64,000 nt of DNA from Saururus chinensis (Eukaryota > Streptophyta > Magnoliopsida > Piperales > Saururaceae). The position numbers were made by a program, and so were the translations under genes. This document shows, in pieces, positions 26,701 through 38,382 of this stretch. The stretch lies in assembly GCA_035235625.1 (NCBI GenBank), contig CP141149.1, forward strand, positions 2,265,001-2,329,000, given 5' to 3'. The number at the start of each line of letters is the position of its first letter. The stretch's first letter is position 1. The notes under the pieces were generated by a model. The model saw nothing but the letters and a program-made list of their open reading frames with translations. It did no database searches and was not told the DNA's origin.

Positions 26701-27310
26701 TGGTGATGATGATAATGAAAGAGGAGTGACTTTTGGTTACCATTTTTTAGTACTCATCAGAGGAACAAAATCTAGAAGTGAATTAACCTCCTCAACTAAT
26801 TTTTCAATGCCAACTGCAACCAAAGTTTTCTAGACAGGTGTCTAAGGGATCCTCAGAATGTGATTCAATGAAAGTATTATGAACAAAACTATCAATCAAG
26901 TTAACGTCATTCACATCTTCCATGTTTGGTGGTTGTTTTCTTATGTGAAAAATGTTAAGCTCAACCATCGTGTTTCCAAAAGATATTTTCTACAATTTAT
27001 TAGAGCGTTGGATGTGGCCAAGAAAGGACGATCCAAAATGACAAGAATTTGCCTATTGATATTTTAATCAGGCTAATTATTAAAGACTACAAAGTCTACT
27101 GGAAAGTAAAATGTGTCAACCTTAATTAGAGCATCTTCAACCACACCTCAAGAAATTTTGACAAATCTATCAGCTAATTGAAGTGTCATTGATGTGGGTT
27201 TCAACTCTCCCCATCCCAATTGCACACACTAACCCCCCAATCTAACAAAGTCCCGCTCAATGTGATGATCTCCTATCTTGCATGAAACTGTGGAACAACT
27301 AGGGTCCTTA
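23798..27310 (-). pseudogene. E2 protease-RT-RNase H-integrase region (fossil)
   Basis: Recognised parts are: integrase C-terminus (FKVNGHHFKPF, LLLEDPVYRD); integrase core with [21 protein letters not shown] and [10 protein letters not shown]; RNase H ([17 protein letters not shown]); reverse transcriptase (CIDYRKLNAMTRKDSFP; YYCFHHGYSGYNQIPIAPED; PFGMFDYRRMPFG); and protease with LQLADRFVK and VDTFYFPVDFVV. The domain set and the C-terminal VDELLLEDPVY are typical of Athila/Tat-side non-chromoviruses. Several breaks; no function expected. Confidence 0.8.
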
Positions 27311-28014
27311 TATTTGATTGGGAATTTACATTGAATGATAGAGCTAACTTGCTCTATTAGGAATGTCTTTTTAGGAACATTTGTTTTCCTCTTGACTGTG
27401 ACTAAGTCTTTTTAAAAATTTAGTATAGGAGGGCACTTGATGGATAGAAACAAGTAATGGGTTGTTTATTAGGGATTTAGGCACAAAACTCCTAACTAGA
27501 GGGTTAACTAAAATAGGTGGAGAGTCATTGGATTCCTGTTTCTCACTCTTTGACTCTGTATTCTAAGTTCTCTCTTCTTTAGTTATTTTTACAAGATTGT
27601 CAACCTGTCACCCAGATCTATGAGTGATGATTGATTGGACATGCCCTTTGTCATGTGATGAACTTGAAGCATTACTAACAACAAATTGACCTTTAGGGTT
27701 GTGTATAAGCTGACTGGGAAACTTGCTCTTCTCTCTCACCCACATGAATTGCTAATTGGTAAATTTGAGTTTCTAGTTTAGCTATGGCTTGGGTGTTCAT
27801 TTGACTATAATTTCTAAGTTATAATATGGTTTCATTAGTAGACTGCATGAATGTTTTGAGAGACTCTTCAAGTGATGATTGTTGACATGGTGGGGTAACA
27901 ACTTGAGAAGCTAATTGGGAAAAAGAGGTGCAGGAGGGTTGGGGTGCCTAAATTGAGTGGATATTTGTTGCATTGGTGGCCCTACTCCATTCATGGAAAA
28001 TTTGGATGATTCTG

Positions 28015-28592
28015 TCAATTTTGATTGTATATCTCATAGAAGACATTGCCAAATAGTTTAGCATAATTGTTTAGTGCATTTTCTTGCTCAACAAAGTACT
28101 TAGAATAACCTAACATGGAATGACACGTTTGAGGACTACGGATTGGACTTGAGCACAAAGAACACAATTCATTTTGAATCTGGTTGGCGGAATTTATGTT
28201 TCTAGAAAGGATCATGGCTTCTCCTTTTCTAGTTAGTTGGTCTAACCTAGCTTTTATGCCAGTATCTTCCCTTACTTCATATAAGCCTCCTTTGCTAGGG
28301 TTTTGGGTTGGCTTTTCCCTATGTATTGAAAAATTCCATTGTTGGGAACACTCAGACAAACCCTCTAAGAACTTATATACTACAGCATCATTTAGACTCA
28401 AGAAACACCCACTATTTATAGATTCAATCATATTGTGGTGTGTTTTAGTCAAACCATTGTAAAAGTATTGCAAACGTTGCCATGTTTCAAAACCATGGTG
28501 GGGATACTTCAAAAGTAAGTCCTTAAACCTCTCCTAACTCTCATCAAAATTTTCATACTCCTCTTGACAAAAGTCAGCCATCTCTCTCCTTA
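28015..28592 (-). pseudogene. E2 gag part, left of the E3 insertion
   Basis: Contains the gag-typical WQRLQYFYNGLTKTHHNMIE, the FLSLNDAVVYKFLEGLSE segment, and the PSKGGLYEV linker that also occurs in family B gag. It continues on the far side of E3 at 34567. Confidence 0.75.
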
Positions 28593-28919
28593 TGTTGTGC
28601 ACGTTCGACCGGGCTTTCTTTCCGCTCTAGTTATCTTTTATTTGATTACATTAGGTAACTTTATTTCATATTTTCTTATGTAATAAGTCGGTAGTATGAC
28701 ATTTATGTGTAATGGACCAGCTAGCGTCCCTACGGATTAGCCGGGCCTACTAGTTGGCTTGACTCCCAAGGAGGAGGCATGGTTCCCTATATGGGTCATC
28801 CCTCTCCTCCCTTGTTTTGGTTATGCAATAGAAAACTCAACTTCTTCCCCTTTCTTCTTCCCTCCTTCTCCTTGTGTGATTTGTGCAAGGTATTGCTTGT
28901 GCCCAAACTAGGCACAACA
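28593..28919 (+). repeat. E3 5' LTR
   Basis: 327 bp, TG...CA, paired with 34258-34561. The next bases are the primer-binding site. Confidence 0.9.
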
Positions 28920-29124
28920 CAGGTATCAAAGCCGTCATGATCTCCGTCCATGGCACGATGCAAGCAGCCAGCCGCAGCCCCTGAAGTTCAGCCTAAGGGA
29001 GTCTGAAGTCTCAGTAGACAGACCAAAGACTACTCCTAAGACCTTCAGTGCTCGTGCACTTGCACAGATCCTTGCCCAAATTGAGTTCTTGACTCTGGCG
29101 ATGGCTTAGCTTCAGGCAACACCC

Positions 29125-32100
29125 TCAGCGCCATTGTTGCGCAGGCCGCAGCCAGCCAGTGTGGAGAAGGGGGAGCCATCTCAGGCCCCTGAACAGCGCT
29201 CCCCTAACCCTCAGTTGATAGCAGACAAGAACGCATGCTTCCCCTAGACCCCCGTGCACTTTGGCATAATTGACCAGGCTGTAGAAGGGAGATGGCCTAG
29301 GATATGCGAGGCCTGCCAGGTGTTCGGGAAAATGCCCCAATGATGCCACCACCCAGAAACTTGTTTTAAGAGAAGGAGGATGTTTGGGAGGAGTACTCGG
29401 GTTCTTGTGGAGGGCAACAGGGAGGACTTGAGACCCATTTGGCCCACCTGCAGTTCCCACGCTACAATGAGGATGAAGATCCCAGTGGAGTGTCTGTACA
29501 AAGCAGAGAAGTTCTTTGCCTAATGGGGGATGAACTCCGAGGCTGAACAATTGTGCATAGAAACATTCCACTTGGATGGCGATGCTTCCATTTGGTTTCA
29601 AAGCTTCGAGAAGGAGGTTTGTTACCACACTTGGGCTGCCTTCTCTGATGAACTATGCATTCAATTATACCCCAACGAGTTCCAAGACTTCAACGAAATG
29701 CTCTCCACTCTGAGCTAAACCACCACCATCCGGGCCTATTATAGGGAGTTCATGAAGGTCGCTAACTGCCTTCCAGATTGGCCAGTGGCAGCCTTGGTGG
29801 GGACATTCAAGAGAGGGCTCAAACCAGAGATATCAGAAGAGATGTGCCACTTTCCATTCTCAAGTATGCGGGATGTTGTGCAGCATGCATGAATCGAAGA
29901 GAAGTTGAATAGACAGCGGAGGGGGGACCGGCTTGGACCTTCCCCATGGCTGCCTATTGGCGCCAACCCCCTATCCACCACAGCCAGCAGCTTAGTATCA
30001 GGCCGACTTGGCCAACAGCCCCCTCCACCAGGTCAGCTTGTTCGTCATCTCACACCGGCATAGATGGAGGAAGGTCAGTCCAAGGGGATGTGTTTCGAAT
30101 GTGATGAGAAGTTTGTTCCAGGGTATCGTTGTTTTGCCAAAGGCAGTCTCCTTATGGTGGAGGCCGAAGAAGAGGAGGATGTGGTGGACAAGGCTGATTC
30201 CTCCCACTACTATGATGGGCTGCCCAAGATCTCAGTCCATGCCTTCTCGGGGGCATTCACTCCTTGCTCGATGTGGGTCCAAGGCCACCTCAAGCGTCAG
30301 CAAGTGGCCATCCTTATTGATAGTGGTTCTACCCACAACTTTATCAATGATAAGGTGGCCCAAAGACTAGGCTGTTTTGTGTCTGATTCAAAGCCATTTG
30401 ATGTCTTGATTGGTGACGGAAAGCATCTCAGGAGCTCCGGAGTATGTGCACAGGCCGCCCTCTCTATCCAAGGCCACACCTTTATCACCAACCTCTTCTT
30501 GCTCCTCACAAAACGCGTGGACATGGTGTTAGAGTTTCAATGGCTACAAAATCTTCTTGCTTTACTGACGGACCACAGTGACATATTTGCCAAGCCCATA
30601 GGCCTTCCACCAGTGTGGCCTCATGACCACCATATTCCCAACATTCTTGGGGCATCCCTTGCCAATGTCTGCCCTTATCGCTATCCTCACATCCAAAAGG
30701 CAGAGATAAAGCGCTTTGTCGCTGAGATGCTTTGTCCAGTATCATCCACCCTAGCATGAGCTCTTTCTCCTCTCCTGTACCGCTGGTTTGTAAGAAGGAT
30801 GGCACTTGGTAGTTTTGTGTCGACTATCGGGCCTTGAACACCATCACAATAAAGGACAAGTACCCTATCCCCGTGATTGAGGAGCTCCTAAATGAGTTGG
30901 CCGGTATGACAGTCTTCAATAAACTCGATCTTCGATCGAGTTACCATCAGATTCAGGTGGAGCCAACCGATGTGCACAAGACCACCTTCCACACTCATGA
31001 CAGCCATTTTGAGTTTCATGTCATGCCGTTTGGGCTGACCAACACCCCCTCCACCTTTCACAGCCTTATGAATGATCTCTTCAGGCCCTTCCTTTGCCAT
31101 TTCCTCTTGCTTTTCTTTGATGACATCCTTGTCTACAACAAATCATGGGCAGAACACTTGGAGCATTTTATGTTTGTCTTCTCCATTTTGAGAGATAATT
31201 CCTTATTTCTTAAGCGTTCAAAGTGTTCTTTTGGTAGCCCACAGGTCAACTATTTGGCCCACATCATATCTTGGGATGGGGTCGCCACTGACCCATCTAA
31301 GGTGTTTGTCATGCTCTCTTAGCCGACACCCACTTGTGTCTGTGCACTATGAGGCTTCTTGGGCTTTATGGGCTACTACCGGAGGTTTATTAGCAGCTAT
31401 GGGGAGATTGCCCGCCTCCTCATAGATCTCCTGAAGAAGGGCAAATTCAGTTGGATAGAGGCTGCCTAAGAGGCTTTTGATGCGCTGAAGCAGTCAATGG
31501 CATCCGCCCCCATCCTCATTCTCTAGATTTCTGCTGCCCTTTTGTAGTTGAAATGGATGCTTCGGTTGCAAGTCTGGGTTCAGTGCTTTTGTAGGACGAG
31601 CAACCCATTGCCTTCTTCAGTAAAGCTTTCACCAGCCATTTTTTTTCCTATCCATTCATGAGAAGGAGATGCTAGCCATCATCCTCACCGTAAACAAATG
31701 GTGACACTACATAGTCGGCTGCAGCTTCCTAATCCGCACTAATCAACAGCCCTTGAAGTACTTCCTTGAGTAGCAGGTGTCCACTCGAGCACAACAGCGA
31801 TAGGTTAGTAAACTTCTAGGATACGACTATGAGGTGGTGTAAAAGAAAGGGTCGGACAACACTGTGGCTGATGCCCTTTCTCCCAACTTTTCCTCCAGCT
31901 CTTGCATGGCCCTCTCTACCCCGTCCTGCCCCTTTATTGCTGAGTTGAGAATAGCGTACCGCGAGGATCCTTCCACACAAATGTTGATTGCATTGATCCA
32001 GGCAGACCCTGCTAGCCGGCCGTTCTTTGTGGGGCAGGATAATCTCCTATTCTGGAAGGACCACCTTTAGGTGCCTGAGGTTGACGACCTTTGCCGGCGC

Positions 32101-32490
32101 ATTCCCTCCCACTTTCATGATACTCCATTGGCTGGCCATGAAGGATCATTCCGCACCTATAAGAGAGTCAGCCAGAGCTTTTTGTGGAAGGACATATGAT
32201 GGGGTGCTCAGGACTATGTGACTTCCTATGACGTATATCAGAGAGCCAAAGCAGCCACAACATCTCCTGCCATATTACTTCAACCCTTACCCATTCCCGA
32301 CAAGGTTAGGGAGAATGTTTTGATGGACTTTGTGGAGGCCTTACCCACGATGCAAGGCAAGTGGGTGGTCCTTGTGGTGGTGGATCGGCTGTTCAAGTAC
32401 TCACACTTCTGAACCATGGGGTACCCCTTCACCACCAAGACGGTGCAGAAATGTATGTTTGAGAGGTGGCTAAGCATATATCGTACCATA
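29125..32490 (+). pseudogene. E3 gag-pol fossil region
   Basis: Plus-strand parts are: gag (about 29440-29990; IETFHLDGDASIWFQSFEKE); protease (about 30290-30420; QVAILIDSGSTHNFINDKVA); reverse transcriptase (about 30780-31310; FNKLDLRSSYHQIQVEPTDV, HVMPFGLTNTPSTFHSLMND, FFDDILVYNKSW); RNase H (about 31550-31870; ending near VADALSP); integrase (about 31960-32490; [18 protein letters not shown]). It is a fossil with multiple interruptions and no expected function. Confidence 0.85.
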
Positions 32491-33994
32491 ACAAAGTATA
32501 TATCTTAATAATTAAGATATGCATGCATATAACTTATATTAAATTAGAAGATCAGAAAAGTGTACTCCCCTGCAGTTTCAGAAGTGACAATGTTTGAAGT
32601 TACTCGTTACCTCATAATGTCTTTCATTTCAGTTCTAAAGATGGTGGGTAGAACCTCCTCTAACTTCGGAATACTTTCTCTTTCCATGCCCGTAAGCTAC
32701 GGACAGAACCTCCCCTTAACCCGGGAACACTTTTCCCTTTCCATGCTTGTAGGCAAGGTGCAAAACCTCCCCTTACCCGGAGACACTTTATCCTCACCGT
32801 GCCCGTAGGCAGCTGACAGAACCTCCCCTTGCCCGGAGACACATTTCCCCCATTGTGCCCGTAGGCGGCGGACAGAACTTCCCCTTGCCCAGAGACATTT
32901 TTTCCCTTCCTGTGCCCGTAGGCATCGGGCAGAACCTCCCCTTGCCCCCAGGATTTTTCTCCTATATAGCATTGCTAACTCAAGGAATGGACACTTCCAT
33001 TTCATTGATCACCCTCGAATTAGCTAGGAATGCCTCTTGAACGACTCGAATCGGACATAAAATGAATGAGAAACGAAGAACAGAAGATAAGAAAACATGG
33101 GAGAATCTCCCCTCATCCGGAGATACTTTACCTGTTTTGCGCCCGTAGGCAGCGGACAAAACTCTCCTTGCCCCGGTATGTTTCCCTTATATAACATTGC
33201 TAACTCGGAGAATAGATGCCTCCACTGCGTAGAACACCCTCGAATTAGCTAGGAATGCCTCTTGAACGGAAGGAAACAAACGTAGAATGACTCCCGAAAC
33301 TCCCCCAGAAGAATGAACAGAACTTTCAATTTATAGAGGAAGCCTGCGAGCTAACAACGTGTGCATGCTTACATGCGTGACATGTGTCAGGCCACAATTG
33401 GCCAAAAAAATGGCACTGCACACTTAACGCGTGCACGTGAATCGCACAGCACCGGCACGCATCTGCCGCGCATTCGTGAGGACGCGCCGCACGTCCCGCT
33501 CAGGTCCCGCGATCGGCCGTCCGATCGCGAGGCCCCGTGTTGCACGGATGGCTGAGATCTGGCAGTGCGGCTCTGACTCAGCGTGGCTCTGGCTCGGCTC
33601 GGCTCGATGACATCATCAATTCTATTATTTTATTATTATTTTCTTTAAACACAATTTCAAAGATCAAAACGTGATAACTTCTTATCCCGAAGTCGGAATT
33701 GCACGATCTTGGTACCGATGGACTAGTATCGACGAGCCTTTCAAAACTAGACCCCACATGGGTAGGTTATCTTATACTTTTAAAGTGGATCCCGCCCATG
33801 TGGTATGCTCCCGAGGTCATAACTTTCATTCCTGGCCTCTGTTTTGAGTGTTTTTGGATGCATTGTGCTTGTTACTTCGAGCTCTACCCAAATATGAGAA
33901 TTTTAACTCTTAAAATCCTTGAAAAGTTTACTAAAATTATATAATTAACCCTAACCCTCTTAGGTTAAGCGTAATCGGAACACGGGGTGTAATA
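32490..33994 (-). mobile_element. chromovirus LTR fragment inside E3
   Basis: On the minus strand it starts TATTACACCCCG (plus 33994). It matches the solo LTR at 46839-56296 through the GC-rich upstream part, the inverted-repeat block (33754-33803), a TATA-like stretch, and the minisatellite, then stops near 32490. It interrupts the integrase of E3. The right edge is defined by the terminal motif; the left edge is not. Fossil, incomplete. Confidence 0.75.
32650..32950 (-). repeat. 55-57 bp minisatellite within the LTR
   Basis: Five tandem units start at 32650, 32705, 32762, 32818 and 32874, with a partial sixth at 32931. Each contains AGAACCTCCCCTTGCCCGG and GTGCCCGTAGGCAGCGGAC. Isolated units recur at about 33105-33175, in the solo LTR near 47700-47770 and 47930-48014, and at about 55424-55490. 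Confidence 0.85.
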
Positions 33995-34079
33995 GCCTCT
34001 ATGTGGGCAACACTTCCCTAGCTACTGATGCTCCACCTCGCCCTTTGATGGGACTTGCCCCACCTATAGACCCTATTCC

Positions 34080-34230
34080 ACCCTCAGTGCTTGATAAGTG
34101 TCGGGTCTTCCATTCCGGCCATATCTTATAGAGGTACTCGTCTCCTGGCAAGGCCATCCCCTTGAGGATGCCACTTGGATGCTAGAGGACGAGTTTATGG
34201 CTCGCTACCCAGCATGGTCGCCTTGAGGTC
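34080..34230 (+). pseudogene. E3 chromodomain remnant
   Basis: Sequence after the foreign LTR fragment encodes a VSWQGHPLEDATWMLEDE-like stretch near the element's 3' end, the position of the chromodomain in chromoviruses. It supports the Reina/chromovirus call. A purine-rich tract and the 3' LTR follow directly. Confidence 0.65.
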
Positions 34231-34257
34231 AAGGCGAATAGTGGAAGCATGGTGGAG

Positions 34258-34561
34258 TGTTGTGCACGTTCAACTAGGCTTTCTTTCTGCTCTAGTTATC
34301 TTTTATTTCGTATTTGCTTATGTAATAAGTTGTTAGTATAACATTTATGTGTAATGGACAAGCTAGTGTCTTTAGGGATTAGCCGGGCTCACTATCTGGC
34401 CCGACTCCCAAGGTGGAGGCACGGTTCCCTATATGGGTCATCCCTCTCCTCCCTTATTTTTGTTATGCAATAGAAAACTCAACTTCTTCCCCTTTCTTCT
34501 TCCTTCCTTCTTCCTGCATGATTTGTGCGATGTACCGCTTGTGCCCAAACTGGGCACAACA
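34258..34561 (+). repeat. E3 3' LTR
   Basis: 304 bp, starting TGTTGTGCACG and ending GGCACAACA, followed by the target duplication CCTTA. Confidence 0.9.
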
Positions 34562-34566
34562 CCTTA

Positions 34567-34960
34567 AGGCATTTGTTTTGGACATTGGGAAAATTTTTGA
34601 AAGGAACATACTACCAAGTCCCTCCCTTAATTAATAGACCTTGCTGGAAGAGAATTTAACCATTCGTCAGCTTTATCCTTTAACGAAAAAGGAAACAAGT
34701 GCAGACAGACCGACTTATCTAAATAATTTTAAAATTTAAATGTAGCACAAATTTTAAGAAAATCCTTTACATGCATGTAAGGATCTTCTTTGTCAAGACC
34801 ATGGAAGGTGGCGAGACATTGAATGAGAGCTTTCAACTCAAAGTATATGGCAGTAGTAGCGGGCAACACTATGCATGACGAAGGATTGATAGAGATTGGC
34901 TAAATTAACTCCCTATGGGGTTTGGCTTCTATATTGTTATCTCCCATTGTGAATAGAAGA
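34567..34960 (-). pseudogene. E2 gag N-terminal part, right of the E3 insertion
   Basis: On the minus strand it begins near MGDNNIEAKP (about 34955) and runs through sequence encoding FHGLDKEDPYMHVKDFL and LKDKADEWLNSLP-like stretches. The 5-bp CCTTA duplication (34562-34566 and 28588-28592) joins it to the left part, so E3 was inserted here. Confidence 0.7.
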
Positions 34961-35163
34961 TCAATTTCAATTTCACTGCTCATTAGGGAGTTTGAATCTA
35001 CTTTAACTACTTGTGTATTTGATCACGTAGCCATGTGGTCATACATGATTAATCCCCTCTTTGATGCCCCTTTTTCTCTCCTTTTTTTATTTTTTTTACA
35101 CACTAAACTAAAACTAGTAGAAGGGTAAACTTAGTTTAGATATAATTTATTTTCCTTTACAAG
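34961..35163. other. E2 leader between primer site and gag
   Basis: Non-coding leader of E2 read on the minus strand. It includes a T-rich run at 35080-35100. No other feature is seen. Confidence 0.5.
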
Positions 35164-35184
35164 TCCCTTGAAACAATGCCAAAA
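35164..35184 (-). other. E2 primer-binding-site remnant
   Basis: Reverse complement of the TTGGCGCCGTTGCCGGGGA-type site used by Athila/Tat elements, now diverged. It directly abuts the LTR edge near 35187, which fixes the orientation of E2. Confidence 0.55.
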
Positions 35185-35186
35185 GG

Positions 35187-36390
35187 TTGTTGTTAAATTT
35201 TAATTACTTACTTGTGCACACACGAATCTATAGTAGTTAAGCAGCTAAATCGAGTGCTAATCCCACAAAGACTTAAAATTGGAAAACCAAATTTGATCTA
35301 ACTTGAGTAAACCCTAATCTAGTTAACAAATATAAAGATAATAACTTTACTAAAGTATCTAATAAAAACAAATAAGAGTTTAAAGGCAATTAAACTATCT
35401 AAATCAAAATTGTAAAGCTTTAATCTAAGAATAAGAAAGCAATGCAAAGTAACTAGAACACTATCAAATAAACAAAACATTATGGAATAGGAATCCACAT
35501 TCATTAAATCATAAAAACTCATAAGTATGATCATTAATCATTTTATCACATTCATCTCATAATAATCTAGAATTCAATCCTCGTTATTATAGAAAATATC
35601 ATCATTAAGCTCTCATATATAATAAAAAAACATATTGTTCCTCTTAACTTAAACAGATTAAAATCAAGTCATTAATTGTACCCACAATTTGCAAATCACA
35701 ACTAATACCCAATTTCAAAATTAAACAAGACAACACCAGTAAGAAACTAATGAGAACCAATTTAAATTATCAAAGAAGCATGACTAAACTCATATCCAAA
35801 TCAAACTCATCAATTAAAGAGGTATAAACAATTAACATTAAATCCACCATTAAGAAAAAATAATCAAATCTCGTAATCATAAAATTCTATAGTTTGATGA
35901 AGCTTCAATCAAGCCCTAGCAAAGACATTTAGCTACCCATTAACCTAAGAAATAAAATTTCCATTATTAGCATTGGAAAGAGACTTACAAGATGTGAAAA
36001 AGATGAAAAATTTTCAAAAAACATTAATGCTACAGAACCATGAACAGTAACTACGGGTTACTATCCATGGCTTTCAACCTTGGGCTTGTGAACATTGTTG
36101 CTACAGTACTTACAAATTGGAATTTTTTTTTTGCTTCTTTGTTCGTCTAGCTTCGTGACTTTAATTGTAACCTCTCAAGCTCTCTTTCTGCCCTTTTTTA
36201 GAGGATGGAATGGATTGCATCTTCCTTTGGTCATGATTCCTCTCCCTTCTATTTTAAGTTCTCTCTTTTTAATAGTTTTATGGACATCAACTATTTTCCT
36301 TTTATAAGCTTCAATTCCATCTTTATTTTCTTGCTTTCTGTTTATTCTCCCTAATTTTTTCTTTCTTCTTCCTTGATGCACAATACTCTC
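35187..36390 (-). repeat. E2 5' LTR
   Basis: Aligns in reverse complement with the copy at 3700-4811: the TGTGTGCACAAG-type end near 35215, the CTAGAATTCAAT segment near 35569, and the segment with CATCTTGTAAGTC near 35987. The right (sense-start) boundary is approximate because no terminal TG with a target duplication is evident. Confidence 0.6.
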
Positions 36391-36949
36391 CATATATTCC
36401 TCCATTCCTTTTTCTTTCTCAGTTCTAATTTGTCATACTCTATTTTTGAGTTTTCTTTTCTTTATTGTGAACTAATCTTCCATTCTGGATATGAAATCTT
36501 GCTACTATTTCTGGTCCTTTCTTTTATTGGCTCAGTTGGCTTTGATAGGAAGCTGGGAATAGAAGTTTTAGTAGAAAAAACTCCAACTCTGTCATGTGAC
36601 ACCCAATTTCTATATTTAGCTGCCAAACCTTTGTTCATTACAATCTTTCTTTTCTCTGCTTGTAATGCTCAATTTACTATGTTGCAACTGATCAGCAAAG
36701 GTGATGGAAAGTTTACGACCCCAATTCCTTTTGTAAAATATGTCTTCTTTATCCAAAACTTCCTTCCAATGACCATTAATCTAACATGGGTATATAAAAT
36801 CAATCAAAAAAATGAGTTTCCAATTCAAAGCCTCACCACATTTGACATGAGTCCCAAAAAAAGTCTTGGAAATCAATTGGCCTTTCCTAAGTGAAATTTA
36901 CTTGATTTTGGCATCCTCGTTACCCCGTTCTCCACTTACATTGTTCAAG
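36391..36949. other. unassigned stretch with a 173-codon plus-strand frame
   Basis: The frame 36373-36894 is hydrophobic at its N-terminus (rich in Phe, Leu and Ser) and matches no family I know. It lies between E2's LTR and E4 and could be the sequence into which E4 inserted. No splice-site logic or repeats are seen. Confidence 0.3.
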
Positions 36950-38382
36950 ACTCGTTACGTCAGTAACCAAGACTATTAAGAAGTAAAATTCAGATTTGTT
37001 TTACTTGCCAATTGTAGTAGACAAGGTCAATCTCCAGGGAAAGCCTTGTGCAACAAAGAAAATGATCAAGAGAAGAAAATAGAGGAAATAAAAATTAATT
37101 GAGAAAGAGTAGAAGAGTGTTAAAGCAATAAATAGTTAAGAAAACAATAAGATAAAACATTAAGGCATTAAGGGTCATTGTAACATCTAGAGATGTTCTT
37201 CATGTATCATGTTATCTCAGTTAGAATCGAATGAAGATTCTATATAACCGGAAGATATGAACATTAAAAGCAAAAACAAAGATAGAAAATACTTTGGATA
37301 GATGAAGGATAAAAATAATTGTTTTTTCAAGAGTTCTATCTATCAAAATCACAAAAGATCAAGAAGGAGAGCCTTCAAGTATCTTATGTATCCAAATCAC
37401 ATAGAAACAAGAAGAATAATAATATTAAATGAACATCACTTCAAATAAACAATACTTACTTAAAACCATAGATGAAACATGAATAGAAATCTATTAAATT
37501 ATTACAAATCACCTCTAGCCTTAGAAAGCCATTACAATAAAACTAAAAACAAAAGTACAAAAGAAGAGAAGGAAAATATGAGAAGAGAGCTCCAAAGAGG
37601 AGGAGATGATGTCTCTACCATCTTCACCCCTCTATTTATACAAGTAGAAGGGGTAGCTTCAAAGGGAAAAGTCCAATCCTATCCCTTGATTGCAGCCTGA
37701 CTGATTACATAATTAGTTGTTTATTTGGCAATGATTAGATTCTAAATCAATCAAATAAATCAATTATTTATTTAGCAAATAAGTTTCTTTAAGTCTTCCT
37801 TTAGTTATCCAATAAGCCTCATTGTCTTTTTTTATGTGTATCAATCACAATCATTGAAAAGATTCTCTATGTGTTGGCCTCGAGTTAGTTAATTAGTTGT
37901 TCCTTTACATGCAGGATTTAACCTATATATCTTCGAAAGTATGAATTCTGGCTGAAATATAGATTGTAGCCACGGAAGTCTTCGTTTGAATGCTAGTAAA
38001 ATCGTATCAATCTGAATTTTATATAGAAAAGTATGATCAAAGTACTAAGGCTGTGTCAATCTATCCAAATCAGCTTCTTCTGAAATTTAGTTCTTTTAAT
38101 GCAAATTTGAAATCGAACGCGTCCAAAAGGTTGTGTTCGACCATTCAATGCATGTTTAGACCATTAGGAGCCTATTCTTGACTTTTAAATAACTTTGGGT
38201 AGTTGGCCTTTACTTTCTCTTCTACTTAGATCCTGTTGAAGTCTGTTTAAACATGCAAACACAACTAAGGTCCAACTCACCTATTCAAACATAAATAGCC
38301 TAAATAATTAATGAATTAATAAAAAATTAAGTTGTAATTCAAAAGTTAAAAACATTGAATTGAACATTATTTTAGTGCATTA
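36950..38382 (-). repeat. E4 3' LTR (family A)
   Basis: About 1.43 kb. It matches 1-1161, 44236-44705 + 58351-59248, and 61391-62712. On the plus strand it ends ATTTTAGTGCATTA just before the purine tract of E4. The terminal dinucleotide at the left edge has diverged. Confidence 0.8.

Larger units (their letters stand above)
28593..34561 (+). mobile_element. E3: Reina-like chromovirus (Ty3/gypsy), plus strand, inserted in E2
   Basis: LTRs are at 28593-28919 and 34258-34561; both start TGTTGTGCACG and end GGCACAACA. The 5-bp target duplication CCTTA is perfect (28588-28592 and 34562-34566). A tRNA-Met-type primer site (CAGGTATCAAAGCC) follows the 5' LTR at 28918. Order: gag, protease, reverse transcriptase, RNase H, integrase, chromodomain. 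The short LTRs (about 0.3 kb) and the chromodomain fit the Reina lineage. The element is complete in layout but broken, with multiple interruptions plus a foreign LTR fragment at 32490-33994. LTR divergence is visible (roughly a tenth of sites plus small length differences), so it is not recent. Confidence 0.9.
23771..36390 (-). mobile_element. E2: Athila-like Ty3/gypsy element, minus strand, split by E3
   Basis: Minus-strand order from the right: 5' LTR (about 36390-35187), primer-site remnant (35184-35164), gag (about 34960-34567 and, across E3, 28592-28015), linker (about 28000-27400), protease (about 27310-26990), reverse transcriptase (about 26485-25960), RNase H (about 25374-25066), integrase zinc region and core (about 25061-24220), and integrase C-terminus ending EEDPVYRD-like (24055-23798). 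No 3' LTR is seen; the left edge meets the CACTA transposase at about 23770. It is broken in many places and old. E3 lies at 28593-34561 inside gag. Confidence 0.8.
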
